Positions 12,310 to 25,055 of a stretch of 64,000 bases of DNA are shown in pieces; position 1 is the first letter of the stretch, and each line of letters starts with the position of its first letter. A program made the position numbers and the translations under genes. The notes under the pieces are model-generated. The model made no database searches. It was not told the origin of the DNA and saw nothing but the letters and a program-made list of their open reading frames with translations. Source of the stretch: Siphlonurus alternatus (Eukaryota; Arthropoda; Insecta; Ephemeroptera; Siphlonuridae); contig OX463782.1 of assembly GCA_949825025.1 (NCBI GenBank), positions 25,880,773-25,944,772 on the forward strand. Reading direction: 5' to 3'.

Positions 12310-15300
12310 TTACTGTATATTCACCTGAAAACGGCTGCACAGCTCTTTAAACAAATCTTTAAGAAGTGCAGGCTGTCCCTGAAGATCCTGCAACAAAAGG
12401 TTGTGCAATTAGCTAAGCCATTCTTGGTGTCTTATTATTAGAGATGAAGGCTTACCTTGTTCACCTCAATGGTGGGAATAAAAGAGGCTGGCGGCTGCAG
12501 GCTGAGAGTTGCTTCTCCATGCAGGGCCAGCAGAGAATCACCCTCATCAGTCTGCGAGCATCTTAGGATTGGTTCCCAGTCTACCCCTAGACTGCGTGCA
12601 CACTGAAAAATAAATAAATAAATAAATAAATAAAAAATAAAAATGTATACATCATGGTAAAAACTTGTTATAGTGTAATAAATCTCCATTCTTTAACATT
12701 GCTCGATATCTGGAGTGGTAAAGGAAGCAGATATCCTTGATATTTGGCCTAGGAATAATAATAAAAAAAACATTGCTATATTATATCCAGGCATAGATCC
12801 AGAATAAAATTTTAAGGGAGGGGAGGGGGCTGGTACTATAATATATATACTGTATATATATATATATATATGCGACCATTGTTATTTAGAAAATTTCCAA
12901 GGCAGGGATGCTATTCAGTGGTTCAGTGGGAGTTTTATGAGTGGAGAAGGGACACAATCCACTCTCTTTTAATGTTCATGTATTATACTCTATACTGGGT
13001 GCCTGAAGGAAGAGGTTCTACCTCCCCCCGCCTGCGCTCTGCCTAAATTACAAATCTGCATATCTTTGTCCACTTAAAGTTACAACTAAGGGGAGGGAGT
13101 AGGGTAGGAGTTCATTTCAACTTTGTCGGTCTGAACTGTACCTTAACAATTTATAAAATGTGTTTGGTTCCTTGAGATTCTACTCATCAGCATCTTACCT
13201 TCCTACCAGCTTCCTCTGGGTCTATGTTGTCACTGATCATGCAGGTGGTGTATCGGAGCAGTATACTTGGAGGGGTCACATAGCGTACAGCACATGCATG
13301 CACCTTGTTGCCGTGACACTCCGTGGGACCGTGCTGGCACTTGAACACATATTTTCCTCCAGCTTCCTTCTGTGTCTGTAAACACAAAACACAATTAGGA
13401 CAACAGCCTTGACCAACTATATTATACTACATTCTTATACGAGAAGTACTATTATATATTAAGAACTAAGGTAGAAAATAAAGCTTATAATATAATAATA
13501 ATAATAATTATTTATTGGGTTAAAAAATATAATATAATTCAATCCTCTTAAAATTTTGCACAGCGGTAACCATATATATATATATATATATTACAATTAT
13601 TTTAAACCCAAACCGTTTTTACCCGCCAAGGTAAGAAAGAAAATTGTCAGAAAATTTAAAAGTCGAGCCGGGGTGGGACTCGAACCCACATCCCTTGCAA
13701 TCGCGGCACAGTGCCTTAACCATTAGACCACCCGGTCGACCTTCAAATTCTCTGACTCTTCTCAATCTTGTACTACACAAACCCGCAAAGGTTGATGGGA
13801 GCGCGGAGAGACCATGAACGCTAGCCACGAAACATTTTAAACTACACGAGTAGTCTCCAAATATTAACACTTAATTAATTAATGATTGAAAATTAAGTTT
13901 TTCAACTTACAGAACATTGGCGGTATTTTTTACAATTATTTTAAACCCAAACCATGTTTACCCGCCAAGGTAAGAAAGAAAATTGTCAGAAAATTTAAAA
14001 GTCTAGCCGAGGTGGGACATGAACCCACATCTCAAGCCAGTCGCGGACCTGTGCCTAATACCATTAAAAGTCCCACCTCGGCTAGACTTTTAAATTTTCT
14101 GACAATTTTCTTTCTTACCTTGGCGGGTAAACACGGTTGGGTTTAAAATAATTATGCATATAATATATATATATATATATATCAGGGGCGGCTCGTGCCC
14201 CTTTTCCGTGGGGGTGCTGCCTGACATGGGACCCGCAGAACACCATGGGGGGGTTTGGGGGGCGGAGCCCCCCAATGGCCCGCCGCAGGCGCGATTTTTT
14301 TTAAGGACACGCCCCTTTTTTAGGGTAAAATTATGACAAAATCATATAATAATGCTCTCAACAACGAAGCAGAAATTATCTAAAATCAAAAAATGCATGC
14401 AATTTATTTATAATTTGTTATGACATGCACTTATGCAAGCCCTTTTGAAATCGTGATTGAATGTTTCAAACTTAATATAATATCCAATTTTTAATTATTT
14501 TTTTTAATTCATAAGTCCTTTCACGTGGTAAGAAACATATATTTATATAAAAATAAATATTGTTTTAAGCCCTTTTTTTTAAATAATAGTGTCAATCAAA
14601 CTGCATTCAAACTGCATTGTTAATATGAAACCTGAATGTCTGGTATAATTTTTACGCAATGTATATAATGAACATCAAATAAATCGATCATGGTATATAC
14701 AATATGTACAAAATTAGGCAACAACCAGAATCTAATATAAATTTTTAAAGACAAAATTTAATAAAAAAATAAAAAATGAAATTTATATATATATAAGAAA
14801 AAATTGCATTATTAAACATTATTTCAATATTATTAGTATTTATTTAATTGAGAAAAAAATAATCGTAATCCTGTTAAGGTAGAGATAACACGGATCAGCT
14901 GACCTAATGCTAAAAAAATCTCAGTCATGAAAATTACGAAAAAAAAAAAAAATAATAAAATGTTCTCCTCTACATCGCCTATCAGGTATCCGGCATTTTC
15001 GGTGTAAGCGTTCGGTGTACGGAACTTTCGGTGTAAAGAGATCTTGGTGAAGGGAAGATTCGGTGCAAGGAATTTTCAGCGTAAGGAAAATTAGGTGCAA
15101 CGTTAATAAAACTGTTAAATATAAAATAATGTAATTGTTTTTCAATTTATTAATACTTTTTCTATTTGAGGTCAGAATTAGAAGAACTAGAAGAACTTAT
15201 GCTATATATATCAATAATCAGTACATGTTGTCAATATACACCGAACATTCCTTACACCGAAATGTCTTACACCGAAAATTCCTAGAATCCCTCTCGAGCG

Positions 15301-17844
15301 GTATAACAGATCAAAGATCCCAATTTTTTTATTATTGTTTTATTTTTTTTTTTTAGCCATGCAATATTTCTTTGATTACTATCGCATATTTGCTGCTAAA
15401 TAATGTACTGCCGGTACACGCAAACCCGGGAAAATAAGCTATATATTTTTCTCATCCTGGAGCAGTGTAGTTAACGACGTTTTCTTATATTTTGTATACT
15501 CGTACACTTTTACAACTTGTTTTTGTTTTATTGTTTTATTTTTATGTTTGAATTTTCACATTAATGGTATAAAATGCTGTAGTGAATAATTAATAAATAA
15601 ATAGCTCCCATGTATAATATATCGACTTGTTCCTGGTAAACTTATAATTTATAATAAAATACATGGGCGCGATTCACGAACGAATTAAGTTATCCAGATT
15701 TCTCACTTAATTAATTCGATCGACGTTTAGTGCCATCGAGTTAGACTGGCGCTAACTGCGTGGTTAGTAAGAAACCTGTTGTTGTCGTTGTTCGAACGTG
15801 AGATCTCACGATTGTTTACATGCATGCACCACTTAATTTTCAAAAGACAAAAGTGTTGGTTCTTTTGGGACAGTCATATTTTTATTAAAGTAAAATAAAA
15901 GTGCTGGTCTTCATTCCTCAGATGCTTCAATATATTTAGTCAATCTTTGTTAGTATATTCACTGATGAATGTAATTAAAATTTTGTTAATCTGCTCAATG
16001 AAACCATATTACAGGAAAGGTCTTCGAAGTGTTGTTCAAAATTATTCCCGCATGTCAAATACCACAAGCTCATTGGTTCTGTTGAACCAATGAGCTTGCG
16101 GGTACTGCCGATCGCACAGTCCCCGATCGCTCCAAAATCACACGGCTTGAGTGGGAGTTGAAGAGGAGGAGAATGAGGGTGGGAACACTGCTTTGGGCTA
16201 CTGCTAGTAGTGGCAGTACCTTCCGCTGGGCAGCGCTGAGGGAATAAATTTACGCGGCAGCGGCAAAAATTTCATGATTTTAAATGTTAGAACTGATAAA
16301 AATTTGCTGGAAAGTTCAGAAAAATTATAGGATTATTTGATATTTCTAATTGTGTGTTTGTTCCCAAAATTTCTGGGGGGGCTGCAGTACCGCAGTACTA
16401 TAGTACGAGCCGCCCCTGATATATATATATATTATATAGATTTTTTATATTTTTTACAACCGAGAAAAGTTAAAGTAGACACGTTAAAAAAACACTTTGC
16501 TTCATTTTCAAGTGCAAGATGGACTCTAGCAATACTAATGAGCATCGCGAGGTGAAGGCACAATAACTTGAAGCTTCTATTATTCCTAATAATAAATTGT
16601 TTATTGAACACAGCATATCATTATTCTTAATAATAATACAGTAACAAAATTAATGTGGCGCTTTTTTGAATGTTACTGCACTGTCCATTACGTACATTAT
16701 ACATGCAGGAGCTACTGTGGGTATACAGTACCATATATATCCCATATACAATTCATATCAATTTTTGAAAAAATAAACCACTTTCCTAGAAATGAAACTA
16801 AATCAGACTACAATAGCTTTGAGACTCCAGTATACACCCCAATAGTTACTGTAACTAGAATTGTGTAGATGTACTGTACATAAAATTAACAAAATGACAT
16901 CTACAGTACTTCATCCTCACATGCACATATGGTAGATCATGGCATGCATGATTTGTGATCAATATATATAACAATAATAATGATCTAATTTATGTAATGT
17001 GTAGTTAATTGCACAGAAAGTGGAGGTTGTTAAGCTCTCACTACAAATTATGACAGCTTTTTAGCAAGCAAGCAGTGGTTTAATTGCAGTAAATCACAAA
17101 AGCTCCGTTGTTTCTGTTTTGGGGCTGCAGTCCGAACCAGTATCTTAATTAACTGCTTACAACCAAGAAAGCATCAGTTGAGATCTGTTAAAGGGCAGTC
17201 ATTAATTTAAAGTTCTGAAGTCATTATTTTTTGGTTACAAGCAGAGGTATTTATCTCACAAAACCGTCACACCAAGATATGGACTGCAGCCTGAGCAAGC
17301 CATGAACATGAATATACACTTAATGATACGTGCCATCATGGGTGTCTTCCGTATTAGGTTCAGAACGTTCAGAACATATATGAGAGATTACGGACTGACT
17401 CTGAACAAAAACATTAACTTCAGAACATCAAATAACGGAACACTTTCATTGTGATCAGCTGACTCTAGTTCTGACAGTTCGGAGGAAAAGTTCGCAACAC
17501 CCGGAACCTCTTTTTTGAATTCAGCTGACTCACTTCGGGTAACCTCGGAAATGGTTCTGAACATTCAGAACTTAATTTCGGAACGCCAAATCGAAGGTTC
17601 TGAACGTTCAGAACTTAATACGGAGTACACCCCATGTATTATATGTACATCTGATCATACATACCGAGGCTTTTCCATATGGAACAAGAGAAACAGCTAA
17701 TATCTCTGGGGCTTTTTCATAAGTAGGAAGCAACTGCCGTATGAAAAAACTGCGAGAGTCTGGACATAGAGTCTCATAATACACTGTAACTTGCAGAGGA
17801 TCTATTGTAGACTTTGATGGTGTAGAAGTATCTTTGCTATCTGC
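12310..17844 (-). CDS. IFI30: GILT-like lysosomal thiol reductase (IFI30 family), exons 2 to last
   Basis: Minus-strand exons 17844-17665, 13375-13199, 12602-12456 and 12387-12310 (stop TAA) join in phase into 193 residues. The family reduces disulfides of endocytosed proteins in lysosomes. Seen: VTVYYETLCPDSRSFFIRQL, aligning with the GILT active-site strand; the family signature CQHG..EC..N...AC, here CQHGPTECHGNKVHAC; then a cysteine-spaced C-terminal part with LQPPASFIPTIEVNK, matching the vertebrate LQPPHEYVPWVTVNG region. The active site is C-P-D-S, not the mammalian C-G-G-C, as in many invertebrate GILTs, so classical two-cysteine reductase chemistry is uncertain. The first visible exon begins at an acceptor AG, so an upstream exon with the signal peptide and start codon exists; I could not identify it between 17.9 and 28 kb. 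The 4.3-kb first visible intron holds SINEs and two DNA transposons. Very confident of the family; the symbol is by homology. Confidence 0.92.
13597..13740 (-). mobile_element. tRNA-derived SINE, copy 1
   Basis: On the minus strand a tRNA-like head carries a box A-like TGGTCTAATGG and a consensus box B GGTTCGAGTCC (about 13735 down to 13665). It is followed by a body ending GGCGGGTAAAAACGG and an AT-rich tail. The head is good enough to look like a tRNA, but the conserved body shared with 13921-14065 marks it as a SINE. It sits in a GILT intron. Confidence 0.82.
13921..14150 (-). mobile_element. tRNA-derived SINE, copy 2, with inverted partial copy
   Basis: 13921-14065 repeats the body and a degraded tRNA head of the SINE at 13597. 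It is followed at once by an opposite-orientation copy of the body (about 14066-14150), giving a large hairpin around AGTCTAGCCGAGGTGGGAC. The head has lost its box B consensus (GGTTCATGTCC). Confidence 0.75.
14183..16418. mobile_element. hAT-like non-autonomous element, 2.2 kb, in a GILT intron
   Basis: The left end CAGGGGCGGCTCGTGC and the right end GTACGAGCCGCCCCTG are inverted repeats typical of hAT elements. Both sides are flanked by ATATATAT, so the insertion is in a TA tract. Inside are a TTAA-MITE fragment (14878 to about 14990), a patch of TTCGGTGTAAG-type repeats in both orientations (about 14995-15293) and a hairpin built on CAAGCTCATTGGTTC (about 16061-16100). No transposase reading frame was found. 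Confidence 0.8.
17340..17633. mobile_element. Harbinger-like MITE next to a GILT exon
   Basis: Ends GGGTGT...ACACCC with extended inverted repeats TCCGTATTARGTTC and GAACGTTCAGAAC, flanked by CAT on both sides (17337-17339, 17634-17636), a 3-bp target duplication. The right end is 31 bp from the GILT exon border at 17665, inside the intron. Confidence 0.75.
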
Positions 17845-18529
17845 CTGTAAAATTAATAGACATACATGATTTGCATACACAAAATTCAGTTCAGTAACTT
17901 TGATAACATACAGGTATCATATATGCAGGTAGGTACGTTGCTAAGGTTTTGACTAATAATAGCATATACTGTACATATACTATAGCTGTACACAGTATGC
18001 ATACCGTATGTATCATATATTTAGATTTGGATTGTGTACATAACACATGCATAATGTATGCATATGTATGATATACATTACATACTGCGTACATCATACA
18101 TTTCATACAATGCATGGAGTACATTGTATATACATATATATATATAAATATATATACAGTACATATTAATATATATAATTAAGACACTGATATTATATAT
18201 ATAATGCACTCTGAAAGACATTTTTAATTATGCATAACAGTATGTACCAGAGATAAAGAATCTTCTTGGTTTAGGGATGGCAAGAAACTTATGATTTTCC
18301 ATATTATTAGACACGTTATTACAAAAAATATCAATTTATTTCTTGTTATCATGTTATGTCACATTAAAGGGCCCAAAATTAATTGGTAATATTTTTGCTT
18401 CTATTAACTAGAACTCTAGACTTCTATTCCCTTCACTTTTGTGTATACATGCCACACATGTTCAAAACGCCACGCCTACTTCCTCGACACGTAATGTGAC
18501 GTCACACGTCACAATGTGTCGTTCTGACT

Positions 18530-18569
18530 CAAGGATTTTGTATGTATGTATGTACATACAAAATCCTTG
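18530..18569. mobile_element. 40-bp palindromic micro-MITE (family 1) with 8-bp TSD
   Basis: Arms CAAGGATTTTGTATGTA and TACATACAAAATCCTTG are perfect inverted repeats around TGTATG. The exact 8-bp direct repeat TTCTGACT lies on both sides (18522-18529, 18570-18577). A second member is at 61175-61208. Confidence 0.75.
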
Positions 18570-18599
18570 TTCTGACTGTTCTGCTGATTCTGCTCAGGC

Positions 18600-18890
18600 T
18601 CAGGTTCTGCTCCTGACCAGCTCCTGATCTTCTGACCAGACACCAGACCTGCTTCCTGCTTCTGCCCCAGCTAACACACTTTGTCTGGCCAGTGGCAGGC
18701 CCAAGGTGGGCACTGTGGGCAAGCGTCGGGCAACTGGCAGCCCACAGTCTGCCGAACGTCGGCCCGCTTCCCGGCAGCCGCGTGTAGGCTGCCACTTGCG
18801 GGCCGAGTTGGGGAGAATTTTGGGTAGCACGAGCACTTGGGCATGCCGTATGGGGCACGGTTTTTGCCCCCATATGGCATGCAATAACTT
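18600..18890. repeat. GC-rich segment, inverted relative of 26215-26480
   Basis: A GC-rich island in AT-rich sequence. It shares GCCCCAGCTAACACA, then TCTGGCC and AAGGTGGG spaced similarly, with the reverse strand of about 26250-26370, plus flanking CTGACC-rich sequence. Possibly the ends or two copies of one transposon. The open frames here are artefacts of base composition. The region 17845-18521 before it is AT-rich, with many TACAT/ATGTA words and no exon seen. Confidence 0.5.
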
Positions 18891-19805
18891 TGGGACTTAG
18901 AATTTTCAAAATTTTTCCTGACAAACTTTATTTTTTTTTCTTCGTTTTTTTTTTTTTTTTTTTTTTTTTCTAAGTATTATTATTTAATTATTATAAACAA
19001 TAAAATTTAAAAATTTAAATTTAAATTAATTTATTAATTAATTATTTTAATTTTTCTGACTATATTTAATTATTATAAAATTTCGCACAACTTGATTGTT
19101 TTAAGTGAAATACGTAAATAAGTAATTTATACTTATTTAATGTAAATATTTAGAAAATATGTAAAGAATATATATTACGAATGAAGAAAGGAAAATAAAA
19201 AGTTTTGTGAGTACGCTGCCATTTTTCGAAGAGCCGTCTGAGTCGCGTCTGAGTTTGAGAGATGCCAACTGCAGCGCGGAATTACACTTAAATTTTGTAA
19301 CAAAGTTGTCCTTAAAATCCCGTTATGTAGTAAAAAAATATATTTAAAATAACATTTCAGGACATTTCTAAGTTTAATATTAAAAGAAAATCGAACAAAT
19401 TGCGAAGTTCATTAAGTAAAATTAGGTTACGTATACAGTGAAATTTTGGTTAGGTTGGTGCTTCTGATAACGGAATTCACTAGCAGCCATTTTTCAATAG
19501 TCTGACTGCTAGCAGACATTTGTGACAAATTTTGCCCAATCAAAAGCGAGGGAGGAGCTACGTTTGTGGAACAGCTTATTCCCCTGTTCTCAAACTTCCC
19601 GCAGCACAGACCGCCTGGCACGAGTGAAATAATATAGAATAATATACTGCTGAAATATATATTTATTTTATGTTTTAATAGTGTAAATAATTATGTTATA
19701 ATTAAAATTAAAATATTGTACAATATCTAGTATTTAATTATTTATATATCATTAATAAATTTATATATAAATAATATATAAATCATTAAAATCATAAATA
19801 ATTAA

Positions 19806-19850
<45 letters not shown>
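18891..19850. other. AT-rich region with a GC-richer patch 19195-19625
   Basis: A poly-T tract (about 18940-18970) is followed by AT-rich sequence. The patch at 19195-19625 is richer in GC, and its CTAGCAGACATTTGTGACAA word recurs in reverse near 25825-25846. This again suggests paired transposon ends rather than a gene. No coding exon recognised. Confidence 0.45.
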
Positions 19851-20022
<172 letters not shown>

Positions 20023-20089
20023 TTATTTATAATATATACTTAAATATATTACAATGTATTCTACAAATATATATATATATATATATGTT

Positions 20090-20360
20090 AATTACTATAC
20101 CAAAAGCCAAATTGAGGCAGAGAAGCCGAAAAAAATGACCAAAACTAGTTTTGAGCATCTAACGACTGGTATATAAATATAATATGATAGTAAAAATTAA
20201 GTTCTTGTTTATCGAGCATCGGGTATCATGAGCAAAATAAAAATCGAAATAATATAATATTTCGGGTTTTGCTCAATACTATTATAGTTTTGCGCTCAAG
20301 TAGAAATGAGCAAAACCCAATGAAGACTTTCATTTCGGCTTTTGCTCATTTCCATCTGAA
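20090..20360. mobile_element. GAGCAAAA-CCGAAAT repeat element, left partner
   Basis: Contains repeated words such as GAGCAAAACCC, TTCGGGTTTTGCTCA and TTTCGGCTTTTGCTCATTTC in both orientations. An inverted, diverged partner lies at 22585-22915, and a further relative at 53560-53715. No reading frame. Confidence 0.6.
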
Positions 20361-20558
20361 CATAATTATTATTAAACTCTATTTCCGCGCATCGCGGTAT
20401 TTCAAAAAATTATTATTAATTTGAGGTACATCGTGCCACAGACTTAATAATGTATATATATTTATATCGATAGTATACTTGGGGTGTACGTTAATTGTTT
20501 ATTTATATAATAAATATGTTACATATATACCATAATATTTTTACTTTATATTACTTAA

Positions 20559-21220
20559 AGTAGAGTGAGCGAGTTCATTTTTTTTTTATTATTTTATTTT
20601 TTAAAAATAGTTTAGGCTGCCCTCTATAATATTGAGAAATGAAAACCAAAAAATTATTCCATCTCAAATAGTTTCACCACAAAAAATTCCCAAAGTTGGT
20701 GTTTCGGAGGCCTTTAAAACGTGCAGCCTTATGGAACATAAAACCACGTTTTACTCCAACATTTTCTGAACTATGGTACCATTTAAAAAATACTTACGTA
20801 ATCTATGATGAATTCTTTAATGAATTTTCAAATAAAAAAAAAATTACGGGGTCATTTTCTTGGATAAAAATCATGAAAATCCTTAGTTATGGGAATTAAC
20901 CCGCAAAAACTTAAAGATTTTTTTCTGAAAAAATGGCTCCGTAAATTGTTTTTTTTATTTAAAAATCCATTTAAAGAATTCATCATAGATTACGTAAGTA
21001 TTTTTTAAATGGTACCATAGTTCAGAAAATGTTGGAGTAGAACGCGGTTTTATGTTCCATAAGGCTGCACGTTAAAGGACTCCGAAACACCAATTTTGGG
21101 AATATTTGTGGTGAAACTATTTGAGATGGAATTTTTTGGTTTTCATTTCTCAATAGAGGGCAGCTTAAACTATTTTTAGAAAATAAAATATTAAAAAAAA
21201 ATGCAATCGCTCACTCTACT
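20559..21220. mobile_element. TTAA-type foldback element, copy B (uninterrupted)
   Basis: TTAA at 20555-20558 and 21221-21224 flank arms AGTAGAGTGAGCG / CGCTCACTCTACT of about 300 bp. The sequence is closely similar to the RBM17 intron copy without the hAT insertion. No coding capacity. Confidence 0.9.
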
Positions 21221-21519
21221 TTAAATTCTCATTATTTTTGAGCAAAGATACCCTGCAATTATATAACTTATTGTGAATACATATATATAATAATTTATGT
21301 TAACCTCTGCAGCAAAATTGATGACTGCAACAATTTAACGTATTTTTTTCAACTACATTATTTTATTTAAAAGATATGAAATAATTATAATTGCAAAAAT
21401 CCAGCATTCAGATGCAAATCAACGAACATATTATCACCATACATGTATATGTATTAATTATATTCAGTACACATATTAAATATTTGATGAGTTCCATGCA
21501 TGCCGATGGCAGTTAAACT

Positions 21520-21847
21520 TCAACTGATGCTGGGGAGGCATTGCTGTCAGAACGGGGGCGGCCACGGCCTTGCAATCCATCCCGACATTTGCCTGCATAT
21601 GCGACTGAAGGAAACGTGGAAACCTCAGTCAGGATGGACGCTACAGCTTTTGTCAGTGAGCCTGATTGAAGTGCAATGGTCCAAAGCCAGGGGAATCACA
21701 TTGTGGAAAAGCGCAACGATTTACCCCTGGGTGGACAACGTGTTTTTTGTTGAAAATGGTCACCCATCCAACTATAACCATACCACGCTCGGCGTTGCTG
21801 ACTTCGGTGATCTGACAAGACCCGGTCAAGCGCACTGCGGCACACAT
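21520..21847 (-). mobile_element. 5S-SINE, diverged copy
   Basis: The minus strand reads a 5S-like head (CACCGAAGTCAGCAACGCCG, then a broken form of GGTTAGTACTTGGATGGGTG with ACC) followed by the shared body, including the reverse of CTCAGTCAGGATGGACG. Several indels; the tail is not preserved. Sequence on either side (21225-21500 and 21850-22580) is AT-rich with short TA runs and no gene. Confidence 0.7.
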
Positions 21848-22584
21848 CCACTATTATATAATTATATATCAATATAAACATAAATATATATAATGTTATT
21901 TTTTATATCTTGATTAACAATTAACAAAGTGACATCTCTGATGCATGACTTTATTGACTCGCAATTATTTTACTGTAAATAAAATTATATTATTTTGCGC
22001 ACTGCATGGTTTTGATACTATATATATATATATATATATAACAGTTTATACTATATATAATAGGTTAATTACACAAAAAAAATAATAATAACGATCACCT
22101 TTTTATGCACATTTGAATACTGTATTTTTTTATGTTCCTTTAACCTAAACCTCAATCTTTAGAGATATGTATAGTATAGCTTAATTAGCTATAAAAAGAA
22201 AAATTAAAATAAACAAAATAAACTTCTTTCGATAATTCAAGAATAATCGAGTATACATGAGTAATATATTCTGATTTATATAATTTATCATGATCACAGA
22301 TTGTAATTTCAGGACATCTTTACTAAATAAATGATGAGAAATATTATTTAATATGATATACGTTACTTTAAAAAAAGTAGAAACCGTAAAGAATATAATA
22401 AATTAAATAAATAATAAGCCATATAAAAATTATGGTAAAAAAAAAAAACACAATATATATATATACAATGTCATACTATTTCAAGGATTATGTACAGTCC
22501 TTGATACTAGTTAGAATGAAGCATGTGTTGTACCACATGAAATTAACATGTATCAATATTTTAAATAAATTTAGCTGTGGGAAA

Positions 22585-22915
22585 TGCGCAGAACAATTTT
22601 TGTGTAAATTTTGCTCAAAAGCCGAAATAAAATCTCATTTCGGGTTCTTTGGTCAAACCGCAATTCGCAGAACTATAGTTTTGTTCAGATGGAAATGAGC
22701 AAAAGCCGAAATTAAAGTCCTCATCGGCAGTTTGCTCATTTCGACGTAAGGCATTTAAAATAGTTTTGAGCATCGAGCTTTAATTGAGCAAACCCCGAAA
22801 TATTACATTATTTCAGGTTTTGCTTATAACCCGATGCCATGCTTATAAAACTAGTTTTTCTTATTATTTTCTACTTTTGCCCGAATTCGGCTTTTATTGG
22901 TAACTGCATTAATTA
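22585..22915. mobile_element. GAGCAAAA-CCGAAAT repeat element, right partner
   Basis: The reverse complement of this segment aligns with 20090-20360, including GAGCAAAAGCCGAAAT, GGTTTTGCTTATAACCCGAT and ACTAGTTTT. Together they look like the long diverged arms of one foldback element split by later insertions, or two opposed copies. Confidence 0.55.
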
Positions 22916-23104
22916 TTATTATAAAATTCACGTTATTTATTTTTTCTCAAATCAATAAATTAAAGGAAATAATAATTGATCAAATTTTCAGTATCTACGT
23001 ATTTTAATTATAATGTTTAATATAATATTACTATAATAATAATGTCAAGTTTGGGAATCTACCAGACTACCAGAAAAAAATCATTCTTACGTCCATGGCA
23101 TGGA

Positions 23105-25006
23105 ATATATATATATAGCAGTATTGAACGTTGGATTTATAATCTGTTACTGAGAACGGCTCGCAAACAGATTCTGTTAAAGTAAACATTTTTTTCCCCC
23201 GCTTCATAAATATATAATATATTATAGTCAATCGGTCTAACACACACCGAACTATAATTAATTTTAATTAAAAGTATATTTAGAGTTTTAGAGCCATAAC
23301 CTAGCAGCAGTTTTGATTAATTCACTTGGAGAGGCAACATAGAATTTGTATAAGGACGACTTTTTTTTCCGACAAAACACTGTACGCGCGTTATAATTAT
23401 CAAATTAAAAACGTATTTCATAAAACGAAAAACAAAAATGTCTGTTTTCTAAATAAAAATACCTTAAAATGAGAAGAGTAGATGAACCGGCCTATTGTAT
23501 TATTGTAAATAAGATTAAAATTTTTGCACTCTAAAACTTATATCGACTCGCGGACCAATTACTTTTTGTGTTTTTCTGCAAGCTGCAGTGATAATCATTG
23601 CATTTTGCTTACAGAAAATTATACATAAAACGCGATAAAATTAAGTCACTAATCAAAATATATATATTAGATATAAAATATCTAGATATATATTATAGAT
23701 ATAAATAAATATAGATATAATACTTAATTATTGATTTAAAGAATTCGAGCACTAAAATTGGCATCTTTATAGGTCTTATATGCTTTTTACTTTTTTTAAA
23801 GTAACATTATATTCATATACAATAATTTTACGTTTTGTTATGAATTCTTTGAAAACATTTCCCGATGGAAAAATTTTAAATTAAATTTTTGTACAAAAAA
23901 TATATAACATTTTGTAAGTGGATTATTTTAACCTTTTGCTCAATGATTTTACAAATTGATTAACAAATTTGAAATTTTTAATGAAAAAATGACGAAAACG
24001 TTAAAAAAGGTATAAAGTTACTTTATACGCTAAATTTTGCAAAAACTTACAAATATTTCTTACAGTGTATGATATGAGATATCACTGATATCTCGGGGAT
24101 ATCACAGATATGATGAGACCGTTGTAAGCGCGCGTGGATATACTATGACACGCTTAATTACTTCTACAACTTCTTAGTAATTAATTTAAAGAGAATTTGT
24201 GGTTATATAATGAGCTTATTATAGATGCAATTAAACTGTAATGCTTGAATTCTCCGGTATAGGTGGTTAGGCTGCTCGCAGACAGCATCGCGTATGATTT
24301 CGTATTGTGTATGACTTCGTATGATAAAAATTTAGAACAGGTTCTAAATGAGAAACCTTTACGATGTCATACCATACGCTACCATGCGAAGCTGTGTGCG
24401 CGCACGTATCTGATCGCACATCAGTTTCTTAATTTTTTTATCATACGCTGCGAAATCATGCGATTCTGTCTGTGACTAGCCTTAATTAATCTATATTTTT
24501 ATAGGTATAGCGATCGATTTGTATCATATTTTATGCACGTTTTGGGTGTTTTGGTGTCTGCGTAGCAATGACGAAAGCATAATCAGATTAATCAGTATCA
24601 TCACTGCAGCTAGCTTACAGAAACGTACATTGTTGGTCCACACGTATCGATAATTTTTTATTTCTTAGCACAATTAATTTTTAACTTTTATTTACAATAA
24701 CACAAATAAGCCCATGCATTGTTTTATGCCTATCATAAGGTATTTAAATTTAGAAAACAGACTTTTATGTTAAAAAGAAATCGGTATTTGATTTGATAAT
24801 AACCTAATATAGCATGATATATATGCTGGAAAAATATCAGTACATGCAATTTCATCTATATTATGTTGCCTCTCCGGGAGAATAGAATATTTTATTGATT
24901 CTTTTGAATCAAAACTTCGATCTGCTTGATGGTTAATATATATAATATGGAGCTCTATAGCTATGAAATTCTTAATTAATCCTGTGTGTGTGTGTGTGTG
25001 TATATG

Positions 25007-25055
<49 letters not shown>

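Noticed and set aside
13665..13738. Possible functional tRNA gene on the minus strand (good box A and box B)
   Set aside because: The flanking body is repeated at 13921-14150, the anticodon arm does not pair well, and it sits in a SINE; treated as the SINE head.
18529..18924. 131-aa minus-strand ORF in the GC-rich patch
   Set aside because: Overlapping frames are equally open, there is no known domain, and it includes a transposon palindrome; composition effect.
21500..21877. 125-aa ORF
   Set aside because: Lies entirely in a diverged 5S-SINE; equivalent ORFs appear at 56076-56315.
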